Below are positions 1-8,495 of a stretch of DNA of 64,000 nucleotides, piece by piece. Numbering within the stretch: position 1 is the stretch's first letter; every line of letters begins with the position of its first letter. The notes under the pieces were generated by a model that did not search any database, had not been told where the DNA came from, and worked only from the letters and a program-made list of their open reading frames with translations. A program made the translations under genes and the position numbers. The DNA is from Streptomyces sp. 2114.4 (lineage in GTDB: Bacteria > Actinomycetota > Actinomycetes > Streptomycetales > Streptomycetaceae): the NCBI RefSeq assembly GCF_900187385.1, contig NZ_FYEY01000001.1, positions 4,402,001 to 4,466,000 on the forward strand, in the 5' to 3' direction.

Positions 1-78
1 TGAGTGGATATCTCGTCGGACGCCATGGCAACCTAAATATGTCGGCGAAAATCCTGGTTATCTTCTATGTGAGACGTT

Positions 79-717
79 GTGCGGGAATATCTCTCGCCCC
101 AGACATTGTCGGCGTATAAGCGGTCTCGCCGGAAATCGAGCGGGACAAAGCAAATCAAGCGCATTGGAGTTCAGGCGGTGGGCTCAGATGACCCAATTTC
201 CCAGAGGTTGCATGCCTCGCTGCCGTCGAGGCTTGCTGGGCGACCTCGTGACCACCGAGGTTACCCAATCACATATGTCACAGTAATCCGCCCTGACGGG
301 CGGCCAGATTTCACTGAGGTTGACGGCGCCACACGTCTGGAGTGCATCCGTGACGGGCTCTGCGGCTTGTGCGGTGAACTACTTGGGTATTGGCGAGCAG
401 TGATCGGCGGTCCGGTGGTCATGCGGAGCCGCTTGACGCTTGACCCTCCTATGCATATTGAATGCGCGAGATTCGCCGCTACGGACTCGATCAACGGTTG
501 CCCGTTTCTATTGCATATGGGGTTTGCTCGATATGCAAAATCACCCCCTGCAGACCGGGTGGCGCGTCCCAGCCGCATGTTTCTCGGTAGGACTCGGTCT
601 CACGAGTTGAAGCGTGACGGTGCTGATGTGCTAGCTCATTGCGCGCCGTTCAAAGAGATGTGGGAGGTTCGAGCCGGGAGCCTGGTCAAGCTTCGAGATG
701 CGGCGTCTTGGCCCTAG
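79..717 (+). CDS. Hypothetical zinc-knuckle-type protein, 212 aa
   Basis: No function is recognised. The middle carries CGLCGE, then DPPMHIECA, then a late CPFL. This Cys-rich pattern (CxxC, then HxxC, then a late Cys) recurs in small uncharacterised actinobacterial and phage-associated proteins and suggests a structural zinc site. A GTG at 79 is the first start after an in-frame stop at 70-72, but no clear ribosome binding site precedes it. The true start could be internal, or the gene could have lost its 5' end. It is the only plus-strand gene in the first 11 kb. The DNA around it looks lower in GC than the chromosomal half, in keeping with acquired DNA. The frame is plausible rather than certain. 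Positions 718-878 hold no recognisable gene. Confidence 0.5.
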   Translation: MREYLSPQTLSAYKRSRRKSSGTKQIKRIGVQAVGSDDPISQRLHASLPSRLAGRPRDHRGYPITYVTVIRPDGRPDFTEVDGATRLECIRDGLCGLCGELLGYWRAVIGGPVVMRSRLTLDPPMHIECARFAATDSINGCPFLLHMGFARYAKSPPADRVARPSRMFLGRTRSHELKRDGADVLAHCAPFKEMWEVRAGSLVKLRDAASWP

Positions 718-878
718 CCCCAATCTGGGGCGGCGGATGGATTCCATCCAGTCGTCCTGCTGGGGCTGGCGTGGCTATTTTGGTCGAAGGATTACGGGTG
801 GCAGCCGGGCTGGGGGCTGCTTGTGCTGCCACCCTCGGCACATCGGAGCGTCCCAGCCTGGGCCGACTGCCTCGATGG

Positions 879-3059
879 TTACTCGCGATCGGGGTCCTGC
901 TCTGCGCTCGACGCGTCATCCAAATCCAGCTCAGATTGAACGGGCCGGCCAGGATGGGAGGATCGCCACGCTTCGAACTCCTCGTCTGAGCCCCCGAACC
1001 AGGTGCGAAGGGCCTTTTTGAGCGCGCTGGTGGCCAGCTCTGTTGCCTTTTCCTCCCTTGCACCCGGCCCAAGCGTGGGCTCACTGACCTTGAGCGCGTT
1101 CGACTGCTGCTTGGTGCACAGGTCGAGGTAGAGGCGGCGAGACTGGCCCAAGCCCTTGTCGAACGCCGTGCGGTCGATCAGCCACGGGGCGATGTGTTGC
1201 CACGCCGACGGGGTGGCGAGTGCCTGCAGCCAGAAATACCGGAAGTACACCGCGTTCGGCGTGTCCATGTTAACAATCTGGTTGATCGACTTGCTTGCCT
1301 CCTTGCTGAAGGCGTGCCGGCGATCGTGAGCCTTCCGGCGGTCCAGCTCGAAGAACGCGTTCCAAGCGTCAACGAGGGACGCTGCGAAGGCGGGTAGGTC
1401 TTTGAGCTCGGCTCCACCCGGCTGGTTCTTGCGCATTTCCCACAGAGAGGCAAGGGTCATGATCATGCCGAGCTGGCAGGCGTGAGTGTTGAAGACTGCG
1501 AACGCGGCCTTCGACTGCTTGATGGTGAGGGGGGTCGTTGCGTTGAGGTAGGCGCGGGCACGGTGCTCCTCGAAGTCAGCTTCCTTCTCCTTCAATGCCT
1601 CCCAAGCCCGGATGACATCCGTCTTCACCGGCATGTGACCCGTTCCTTCGGCGCGCCGCCGTTGGTACTCGTCGTAGCTGTCGCGCAGGGTCCAGTAGAT
1701 TCCCACACCGCCGAAGAGGGCGTCATACGCGAGTGCAGAGTGGTTATGGGTGGTATCCCAGCTGTCCTTGAAGGTGGCGAGGCCGGCGGCATGCGCCCTA
1801 TAGGGTTCCGTCTTGGACAGAAGGGTCAAAAAGGCTGTCCCCCACGAGTCCATGAACCGGCCAACCAGCTCCTCTGCGCGGCCCAACGGAAATTCCGTCT
1901 CTCCGATGCCTTCCACGGTGTAGTGGCGTCCGACGTCGCTGAACTCGGGCGGCAGCAGGCTGACGAGGTCGAGCTGCTCGCGCATGAAGCTGTCGCGGTC
2001 CTCCAGTTTCTCCCGACCACCGAACGGTTGCGCCAGGTTGGTCAGGTACTTGGGCGGGCCGAAAATGCACCGCTTGACGACCATCTTGAACAGGTGAATG
2101 TTCGTCATCACGGACCAGCGTGCCGGGCGACTGCCGTTGATCTCGGGGTTGTCGTACTCCACCGCGTATAGCGGCAGCAGGCTCTCGGCCCGGCCACGCA
2201 AGGCGCTCAAGAGACTCCGAGTGAGTACGTTGGACAGCTCGCCGTCTGACAGCAGAATGATTCGAGACTCGCTCGGTGGCCGGGCTTCCTTGTTGACGTC
2301 GACGAAGAGCTTGCGGGCGGCCTCGTGCGGACGTGATGACTCGCCAGTTTCCTCCGGGAACCAGCACACTGTGACGGGGACTTCGATCTTCGCCAGGTCA
2401 GCCTCGGTGACCTGGTGGTCTCGCAGCAGCTGCTCGACCTGCTGCTCGTAGAAGGGCCGGAACTGCTTTCCGGCGCCCTGCCACGAGCGGGACAGAGTGC
2501 GTTCCACAGCCAGCAACCCCATAGCACGATGCTGGCCATCGAGAACAACCAGACTCGACTCGGAGTCGTTCCACCACAGCTTGCCCAGGTTCGCGGGGTG
2601 CAGGTTGCCGTCTGCCCCGAGAAGGCGGTGGATGCGGAACGCATTGCCAGCTTGTTCCTCCCGCCAGGGCGCATCATCGTGGTCCACCGGGATTGGTGCC
2701 CCAAGTGCCGGGAAGGTGGTCGGCCTCTTGGCCTGGAAGGGCAGCAGCACGGCAACGATCGGAGGAAAGAACGCTGGCCCTGTCATCTGCTGCTTGAACA
2801 GATACGGAATCAGCTTGCCCGCGACCCGGTGGTCATCGAGGTCGCGCTGCAGCAGCTGGTTGAAGTCCAGATCCACGGGGTCCATGACCTCGCGAACGGG
2901 CGCAAGGCTCTTGGTGAGCTGCCGCTCCGGCGCGTCGGCCTCTCCACCTAGCCTCGCCTTTGTCATGATGTAGTCGACTCGCCCAGCCGGAGTGTCGAAG
3001 CTCCCCCAGGTTCCCTGGACGAAGTCGCGGAACGTGAGCTTGGAACCTGAGCCAAACAT
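879..3059 (-). CDS. Long DGQHR-motif protein (DndB/DpdB-like)
   Basis: This is a 726-residue protein with a DGQHR motif at about residues 174-178 (VVLDGQHRAMGLL), followed by the family's second block (LFVDVNKEARPPSESR). DGQHR proteins include DndB of phosphorothioation loci and DpdB of 7-deazaguanine loci. DndB is about 380 residues, so this one carries an extra C-terminal half of about 350 residues that I cannot assign. The ATG at 3059 has a GAGAGG about 11 bases upstream. It follows the GHKL ATPase gene on the same strand after a 179-bp gap that contains a hairpin, so it may be a separate transcript or the distal gene of that operon. The role is inferred to be DNA binding or sensing of sulfur-modified DNA in a defence module. 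No nuclease motif was recognised. Confidence 0.85.
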   Translation of the reverse strand: MFGSGSKLTFRDFVQGTWGSFDTPAGRVDYIMTKARLGGEADAPERQLTKSLAPVREVMDPVDLDFNQLLQRDLDDHRVAGKLIPYLFKQQMTGPAFFPPIVAVLLPFQAKRPTTFPALGAPIPVDHDDAPWREEQAGNAFRIHRLLGADGNLHPANLGKLWWNDSESSLVVLDGQHRAMGLLAVERTLSRSWQGAGKQFRPFYEQQVEQLLRDHQVTEADLAKIEVPVTVCWFPEETGESSRPHEAARKLFVDVNKEARPPSESRIILLSDGELSNVLTRSLLSALRGRAESLLPLYAVEYDNPEINGSRPARWSVMTNIHLFKMVVKRCIFGPPKYLTNLAQPFGGREKLEDRDSFMREQLDLVSLLPPEFSDVGRHYTVEGIGETEFPLGRAEELVGRFMDSWGTAFLTLLSKTEPYRAHAAGLATFKDSWDTTHNHSALAYDALFGGVGIYWTLRDSYDEYQRRRAEGTGHMPVKTDVIRAWEALKEKEADFEEHRARAYLNATTPLTIKQSKAAFAVFNTHACQLGMIMTLASLWEMRKNQPGGAELKDLPAFAASLVDAWNAFFELDRRKAHDRRHAFSKEASKSINQIVNMDTPNAVYFRYFWLQALATPSAWQHIAPWLIDRTAFDKGLGQSRRLYLDLCTKQQSNALKVSEPTLGPGAREEKATELATSALKKALRTWFGGSDEEFEAWRSSHPGRPVQSELDLDDASSAEQDPDRE

Positions 3060-3201
3060 TCTTGGTGATGCCTCTCAATCGGTTCTACCGCATGGCGGCG
3101 GATGCTGGTGATGCACGGCGCAAGACGAGCTGGATGCCTTGACGCTTGAGAGCAAGGGACGTCGTTTGGGTGCCGCAGATGAAGGCCCCCGGGGGCCGTT
3201 G

Positions 3202-3228
3202 GGCGGGGTGGGTGCCGAACACCCCGCC
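3202..3228 (-). terminator. Hairpin between GHKL and DGQHR genes
   Basis: A 9-bp perfect stem (GGCGGGGTG / CACCCCGCC) has a 9-base loop. It lies just past the stop of the GHKL gene when read on the minus strand. There is no T-run, so attenuation or partial termination is as likely as full termination. Confidence 0.45.
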
Positions 3229-3238
3229 TGAGGCTCGC

Positions 3239-4969
3239 CTACTGGTCCCTGAACGCCTCCCGCAGAAGCGCCTCGGTGAACATGCCCCAGTAGGTCCGGA
3301 GGTCGTCGAGCCGCTCGGGGTCTGGGTACATGGCCTCTGCGTGGGCGTAGGCGATGAGCAAGTGGTCGACGGCGGTCTGCGCCCGCCGTGCAAGATCGAT
3401 GATCTCCTCGGGGTCCAGGTTCTGTGTGCCCTCATCGGCGAGCTTTTTAAGGGGCAGATAGACCTGCTCGAACAGAGCATGTCGGAGGTTGAACTTGACG
3501 GCGGCCTTGCCGTTCAGATGGTCAATGACCAGTAGTTCCTTGCCGGGCCACGAACCGCCCATGAGGGTGATGGGCTTGGTACGGATCTGCTCGCGGATCC
3601 GCTCGATCTTCTCGGCATCCTCTTCGTGGTCCAGACCGAGATCGACCACAGCCTGCTCGACAACCTTCTCTTCGTCTTCGGGGGTCGCGCCACGGCCGGC
3701 AATGCCTCTCGGGAATTTCGGAAAGACCCGAGCTGCGGTGTCCATCGTCTCGGTGTGCTCACCGTCCTCGAGACGCTTGCGCTTCTCGGTCTCCTTCCAG
3801 TCCGCGCGAACCTTCTTGAGGGCCTGCTTAACGGGTGCCTTCAGCCATTCGCGAAGCTCGCTGCGGAGCTTGCTGACCGGCTCAGTCCCGCGCTTGACGT
3901 TGCGGACCTGGAAGTACTCGTCCAGCTCCGCCGGGAAGCTCACCTCGATTGCAACGTAGCGCAAGACCTTGTCGCTGCGTCCACCTTCGAGCAGCCGTGG
4001 AACGATGTCGTAGTAGATCTCCCGACCGTTGCGCAGGATGCTGATTTTGGCAGTGTTGTCCTCGTTGATCTGGAACTCGGAGATGTCGTGACCCTTGTGG
4101 TCCGTGCTACCGCCTGCACCCGAGTAGGGACGGAATTCGCGGGGCACGATGGCGACGGCAACGTGCACGTTGTGGCCGTCGATCTTCAGATCAGTCTCTT
4201 CGACCAGTTCACCGCGAGGGTCGAGTGGCTTGTAGCGCGAGATGATCCTCGGGTTGTCGCGCAGGAACAGCGGATCATGCAGCGTGGTGAGCTTGCCGTC
4301 CAGCTCGAAGGTCCTGCCGGTGTCGATGTAGGTCCGGAAGGCGCGTGCGATGAACTTGCGGAGCTCGGCAATCTTCTGCTCCAGGGAGGTGCCGTAGGTC
4401 CCGCCGCTGGAAAGACGGTCGATCTTGCCGAACACGACGAGTGTGCCGGATGCGAACGGCGTCTCGTCACGGCTGGTCATCAGCTTGGCCGCCTCGGCGG
4501 GCCACTCCTGAACCTCGTCGGTGGTGATGTAGTGCTGCTTCCCCTCGCGGATCTCCTGTAGGTCGATGTAGCTGTGGTAGAGCTTCGTGCTGCCAGTCTG
4601 TCGGCTGTAGATGTCGATGCGCTCACCGAGGCTGAGCCCGGCGAGTTTGAGTCCGACACCGAAACGTCCCAGCCCCTTTCGCTCGCCGTAGCGGCTGCTG
4701 TACCCCATCGAGAGCACGTGGTGCATCTTCGTGGGCTCGATGCCGACGCCGTTGTCGGCAATGAGGATCCTGTCGATCGTCTTTTTGCCGCGGCCGAAGA
4801 CCGTCCGCACGCGCATCAGGGTGGCCTCGGCCTCGATGGAGTTGTCCAGCGGCTCACCGATGGCCGCGGTCAGATCGAAGCCGGCATCCCGCATGGAGTC
4901 CAGTGCGCGGTCGACCTGAATGAGATCGGCGCGCTGGTCGTGTGGGGCTAGGAACATGGGTGTAGTCAT
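3239..4969 (-). CDS. GHKL (MORC/Hsp90-like) ATPase next to dnd
   Basis: This is a 576-residue ATP-binding protein. The N-terminal Bergerat fold is complete. The N-box is IGEPLDNSIEA (E39, N43), the G1 box is DNGVGI (72-77), and the G2 region is KGLGRFGVGLKLAG (98-111). A second S5-like domain and a charged Lys/Glu-rich segment follow. The arrangement is that of GHL ATPases (MORC, Hsp90, MutL), which use ATP to close as dimers on DNA or clients. It is not a sensor histidine kinase, because no transmembrane or dimerisation-His region was seen. Its ATG at 4969 overlaps the GIY-YIG gene's TGA by 4 bases, so the two are translationally coupled. The likely role is the ATP-driven core of a Dnd-linked defence module. 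The restriction role is inference; the fold call is firm. Confidence 0.9.
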   Translation of the reverse strand: MTTPMFLAPHDQRADLIQVDRALDSMRDAGFDLTAAIGEPLDNSIEAEATLMRVRTVFGRGKKTIDRILIADNGVGIEPTKMHHVLSMGYSSRYGERKGLGRFGVGLKLAGLSLGERIDIYSRQTGSTKLYHSYIDLQEIREGKQHYITTDEVQEWPAEAAKLMTSRDETPFASGTLVVFGKIDRLSSGGTYGTSLEQKIAELRKFIARAFRTYIDTGRTFELDGKLTTLHDPLFLRDNPRIISRYKPLDPRGELVEETDLKIDGHNVHVAVAIVPREFRPYSGAGGSTDHKGHDISEFQINEDNTAKISILRNGREIYYDIVPRLLEGGRSDKVLRYVAIEVSFPAELDEYFQVRNVKRGTEPVSKLRSELREWLKAPVKQALKKVRADWKETEKRKRLEDGEHTETMDTAARVFPKFPRGIAGRGATPEDEEKVVEQAVVDLGLDHEEDAEKIERIREQIRTKPITLMGGSWPGKELLVIDHLNGKAAVKFNLRHALFEQVYLPLKKLADEGTQNLDPEEIIDLARRAQTAVDHLLIAYAHAEAMYPDPERLDDLRTYWGMFTEALLREAFRDQ

Positions 4970-5367
4970 CGTCGGTCCTTCGTCGTGGCGGGCCGCACGT
5001 GCTCGTGGGCGGCATGGATGCGGTCTCGGCGGGCGGCCTGCTGCTGGGGTAGGCAGAAGGCGCAGGGGATGGGATGACCCTCTGGCCGTGCCGGGTGGAT
5101 TCGATTAGAAGCGTCAAGGGCGAGCAGGTGGAACAGCGCGCACTCGACCATGTATGCGCTGGTGGCACTGTGGTGTACGTCGTAGGTGAAGTAGTCGGCA
5201 CGGCGGTCTGAGCAGTGCCGTAAGAGCCGTCGACGGATGTCCGTGTCGCTCCGGCCGACGTAGGTAGGGCGACCATCCTCTGCGTACAGGACGTAGGTGC
5301 CGATCCGCTGCGGCGGTATGAGGGTACGCACGAGGGTCGGACTGAGCCTTACGGGGATGGGGGTCAC
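4966..5367 (-). CDS. Small GIY-YIG nuclease-like protein
   Basis: This 133-residue protein has the paired motifs of the GIY-YIG superfamily, GTYVLY and, 10 residues on, PTYVGRSDTDIRRRLLRH. These give the tyrosines and the conserved Arg, and VECALFHLL supplies a candidate metal-binding Glu. A CAFCLP pair near the C-terminus could bind metal. The start is taken as the GTG at 5367, which overlaps the TGA of the upstream gene (GTGA) behind GAGGCGG; an in-frame ATG further upstream at 5391 is less likely. It sits in a tight three-gene overlap with the sigma-like gene and the GHKL ATPase, so it is the obvious nuclease candidate of that module. Some GIY-YIG proteins of this size act in repair rather than restriction. 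Confidence 0.8.
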   Translation of the reverse strand: MTPIPVRLSPTLVRTLIPPQRIGTYVLYAEDGRPTYVGRSDTDIRRRLLRHCSDRRADYFTYDVHHSATSAYMVECALFHLLALDASNRIHPARPEGHPIPCAFCLPQQQAARRDRIHAAHEHVRPATTKDRR

Positions 5368-5834
5368 GCCACCGCCTCCGCGGCCTGCCACAGGGCCCGC
5401 GCGCGGCGCCGGGCCCGGCTGACGCGCTCACGCATGCGCAGCAGCGGCACCGCTTGTCGGTCGGCTAAGGACACGGCGTCGTGGCCGCCCGCGAGGTCGT
5501 TGAGCAGTATCCGCTCTGCGTGGGTGAGGTTCGGTTCGGTGTTGACCCACGCGAGAATTTCGACGGCCAGAAGGCTGGAATCGGGCTGCCCGCAGTTGAC
5601 GCGGTCAGGGTCGAGCGGGATGAACTGGGCAATGGCTCGGCGGCGCTCGAGCACTTCGTAAGCATGCCCCATGGCCGACTTCGTGCGGTAAGGGGCTGGA
5701 GTAGAGGCGTCCGTCGGGTTGCGCAGGAGCTCGTCGAGCGCACGGTCGATGCGGTCGAGCTCGTAGGTGTCACTGCTGGCCAGCGCCTGCTTCTGCAGCG
5801 CGTTGACCGCCCCGGCGACGGGGTAGCTGATCAT
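5364..5834 (-). CDS. Sigma-region-4-like small protein
   Basis: This 156-residue protein has no firm family. The C-terminal part (LTHAERILLNDLAGG ... RMRERVSRARRRARALW) resembles the helix-turn-helix of sigma-70 region 4, with a basic recognition helix. The N-terminal half is helical and featureless, and no region 2 is seen, so it is not a complete sigma factor. The ATG at 5834 has GGAG 9 bases upstream; in-frame ATGs at 5870 and 5882 lack this support. It is the first gene of the unit leading to the GIY-YIG and GHKL genes and its stop overlaps the next start. A regulatory or DNA-binding adaptor role is inferred. The 250 bp upstream, up to the dndE terminator, must hold the promoter of this second unit. 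Confidence 0.6.
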   Translation of the reverse strand: MISYPVAGAVNALQKQALASSDTYELDRIDRALDELLRNPTDASTPAPYRTKSAMGHAYEVLERRRAIAQFIPLDPDRVNCGQPDSSLLAVEILAWVNTEPNLTHAERILLNDLAGGHDAVSLADRQAVPLLRMRERVSRARRRARALWQAAEAVA

Positions 5835-6085
5835 GCTGTTTCGCTCCGGGTGTCTGGTGGTGGGCCCCATGCGGTGGCACACGTCCGAAAAGTGAAACGG
5901 TGTTATGTGGTTGTTGGTCCAGCGTACTGCCAGGGGCTGACAGGTCGGGAGTGTTTGAGTGAAGTCCGCGTCGTTGAGGGGGCCTTGGTCCCCTACCTAT
6001 AGAGGTCGGGTGGCAGGGAGAGTTGTTGCGCCTAAGAGGAAACATTTTTGATGGCCCGACAGCTCCTAGTGCCACGGGTACGGCA

Positions 6086-6120
6086 AAGCCCGCCTCCCCA
6101 GTGCTGGGGGAAGCGGGCTT
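6086..6120 (-). terminator. Terminator downstream of dndE
   Basis: The outer stem AAGCCCGC / GCGGGCTT encloses an inner stem CCCCAG / CTGGGG. On the minus strand the hairpin ends in TT and follows the dndE stop by 14 bases. It separates the dndBCDE transcript from the GIY-YIG/GHKL unit. Confidence 0.75.
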
Positions 6121-6133
6121 CAACGGGGCGTGG

Positions 6134-6514
6134 CTACTCGGTGGTGATGGTGATGAGGTCCTGGATGGAGCGCAGATCCTGGCGGCCGGCGAGGTAGCCA
6201 ATACCGCGGTGCAGGTGGATCAGCAGGGTCTTGCTTATAGCGGCGTCCGTGGGTTCCTCGCCGTCCTTCGCGCACCGCTGCTTGAGGAGCGACAGGTAGA
6301 CATCGCCGTGTGGTCCGGCGAAAGTCCTCCAGGAGATCTCCACGTTCGAGTCGGTGGTGATGTCCCGCACGAGCGGTGTCGACGGGTCACGTAGAGACAG
6401 CGCGAGCCCCCAGCGGCACAGTTCGTTCCACTGGGTCAGCCCAGTGTGGCGCTTGAGCCAGGCAAGCTGGTCTTTGGCGGCCTGGGAAAGCCGGATAGTG
6501 ATCTCAGACGACAT
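6134..6514 (-). CDS. dndE: DNA phosphorothioation protein DndE
   Basis: This 126-residue protein has the usual DndE length. It contains the N-terminal basic helical segment (RLSQAAKDQLAWLKRHTG), the CRWGLALSL block and the conserved LHRGIGYL segment near the C-terminus. DndE is a small tetrameric component of the Dnd modification complex that binds nicked DNA and is needed with DndC and DndD for sulfur insertion into the backbone. Its start overlaps the end of dndD by 11 bases. It is the last gene of the dndBCDE run, followed at once by a hairpin terminator. The call rests on sequence blocks plus position. Confidence 0.93.
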   Translation of the reverse strand: MSSEITIRLSQAAKDQLAWLKRHTGLTQWNELCRWGLALSLRDPSTPLVRDITTDSNVEISWRTFAGPHGDVYLSLLKQRCAKDGEEPTDAAISKTLLIHLHRGIGYLAGRQDLRSIQDLITITTE

Positions 6515-8495
6515 GGAGGGCTCCCTCGGTCCACCAGTAGCCCTTGCCGACGCGGGTGGTGAACGTGGTGTCGTCGTGCGCGAGGACGTAGCTCTGGGCG
6601 ATGGAGGGCCGCAGCCGGTTCAAGAGGTTCTCGTCAATCTCCTCGTCTGTCGACAGCAGAAGGACCTGCCGGCCGGCGTAAGGGAAGTACCGATCAACGA
6701 GATGTTCGCGGTGGAGGCTGTCCAGGCGCCCGAGAGGGGTGTCGATGACGGTGGGGAGTCGGTTGCCGGCCACCTTGGCCAGCCCCCATAGGAGGGAGAC
6801 GGCCAAGAGCTGACGCTCTCCGGCGCTGAGCCGGGCGGGGTCGACGGGATCCCTGTCCTGGTCGGTCAGAGCGATGGTGAACTTGTCAGTATCGATCCGC
6901 AGGCTCTTGATCAGCCCGCTCTTGCGCATCAGAGTCTGGAAGCTGATCAGGACAGCTACCTGCAGGCTGCTGATGTGCTTGCGCAGGAGAGCGGAGCCGA
7001 AGCGTTCCAGGGTCGCGCGAGCCTTCTCTGCGTAGGTGGCGACTCGCTTGAGCTCCTCCTCGCGGACTAGTGGCAGGGCCTGCTTCTCGCGTGTGCGCTC
7101 GAAGTCGGCCTCAAGCCGCGCCTGGCGGGCCTCGGCTTCTGCGAGCAGTTGGGTGGCCTGTTCGACGGCGGCACGGGCGATGGTCACTTCATCCCTGGCC
7201 GCCTGACGCTTGTCGATAAGGTTTTTGATCTTGCGTTCGTCCGGGACGGCGGCCAGTTGACGTTCAGCCTGCTGCAGCTCGTGCGCACCCTTGTCGGCGG
7301 CTTCCAGGAGTTCGGCAGCGCGAGCCTCGTCAGCTCGCAGAACCTCATCCAGCGTAGACAGTTTCCGGATGAGGTTGTGCGGTAGGCCCAGATCCAAGCT
7401 GAGGTCGGCTGCCGCGGTGCGCTTCTTCCTCTCGACCGTCAGTTTCTTCTTCAACGCGGTGCGGGCTGCAGTGGGCACGCTGTCGGCCAGCTGATCAATC
7501 AGCCATGCATCTCGTGATTCGAGGATGCCGACGACCTGTCGCGCTTCGTGTGCCTCCTGCTCCTGTACGGCCTGTTCCATCAGCGTGGCGAGTTGATCAC
7601 GGAGCAGTGCCAGAGGGAACGCGCCTTCAGCCAGACCGCGCAGGGACTTCTGTGTCTGCGCCAGGCGATCCGCAGCAGCTACCTTGGCCGCCTCGAGCGC
7701 GAGGCGCTCCTCGAACAGATGCCCACCTGCGCGCTTGAATTGTCGCTCTATCTTCTTGAGTTCTGCCTCGGCCTCGGTGTGGCGCTCATTGGCCTGATCC
7801 AGTTCCGTCTCTCGGGCGGACGCCTCCTGGGAGGCTGCCTGCTTCTGAGCCTTCAGGTCGTGGAGCTGCTCAAGGGCCCCCCGGTCCTCTGACGACAGCC
7901 TCTGCCGGCGCTGAAGGACGAGGAGGTCGGTGCGCAGCTGTTCGACAGCCCTGACGCCGAGAAGCGAATGGACGGCGGCTTCGATTACGCCGGCTGCCCG
8001 CTCGGGGTCGGCCAGCTGCTCGACTTTCTCACCGTCGAAGAAGAAGAGCGAGGCAACCTCTAGGGGCAGGATTTCCTCGACGTGCTCTGCCCAGTTCTCG
8101 CTGATCGTGGCGTCATACCGGCCGTCGATGGTGACGGCCAGGTTCTCCCTCACGTTCTTACCGATGAGGGCCCAGGTTCGGTCGACCTCGTAGGTGCGGC
8201 TGCGGCCCTCTACGGTGATCGAAAATTCCAGTTGTAGCGCAGACCCCTTGGCGGAGTCGGCTGCGCGGTTGATGCTTTCGCGCAAATATGTGTCGTACGC
8301 GCGATTGCCTCGCCCGCTGCAACGGGCCCTAGGGCCGTACAGCACGAGCTGGATCGCGTCGAGCAGCGTCGTCTTGCCGCAGCCGTTCAGGCCGCCGATC
8401 AAGATGATCGGACGTTTGGGCTTGACCCGAAGGTCGAGGTGCTGCCGACCTTGGTAGGCGCCGAAGTCTTGGAGTGTCAGGCTATGCAGGTGCAT
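6504..8495 (-). CDS. dndD: DNA phosphorothioation ATPase DndD
   Basis: This 663-residue SMC/Rad50-like ATPase has its Walker A at about residues 34-42 (GGLNGCGKTT). A long coiled-coil middle runs over roughly residues 190-510. The ABC signature is LSAGERQLLAVSLLWG and the Walker B is LPTVIDTPLGRLD, close to the C-terminus. DndD supplies ATP hydrolysis, and probably DNA opening or nicking, for phosphorothioate formation in complex with DndC and DndE. The start overlaps dndC by 14 bases and the end overlaps dndE by 11, so the genes are co-translated. All nucleotide-binding motifs are intact. Confidence 0.95.
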   Translation of the reverse strand: MHLHSLTLQDFGAYQGRQHLDLRVKPKRPIILIGGLNGCGKTTLLDAIQLVLYGPRARCSGRGNRAYDTYLRESINRAADSAKGSALQLEFSITVEGRSRTYEVDRTWALIGKNVRENLAVTIDGRYDATISENWAEHVEEILPLEVASLFFFDGEKVEQLADPERAAGVIEAAVHSLLGVRAVEQLRTDLLVLQRRQRLSSEDRGALEQLHDLKAQKQAASQEASARETELDQANERHTEAEAELKKIERQFKRAGGHLFEERLALEAAKVAAADRLAQTQKSLRGLAEGAFPLALLRDQLATLMEQAVQEQEAHEARQVVGILESRDAWLIDQLADSVPTAARTALKKKLTVERKKRTAAADLSLDLGLPHNLIRKLSTLDEVLRADEARAAELLEAADKGAHELQQAERQLAAVPDERKIKNLIDKRQAARDEVTIARAAVEQATQLLAEAEARQARLEADFERTREKQALPLVREEELKRVATYAEKARATLERFGSALLRKHISSLQVAVLISFQTLMRKSGLIKSLRIDTDKFTIALTDQDRDPVDPARLSAGERQLLAVSLLWGLAKVAGNRLPTVIDTPLGRLDSLHREHLVDRYFPYAGRQVLLLSTDEEIDENLLNRLRPSIAQSYVLAHDDTTFTTRVGKGYWWTEGALHVV

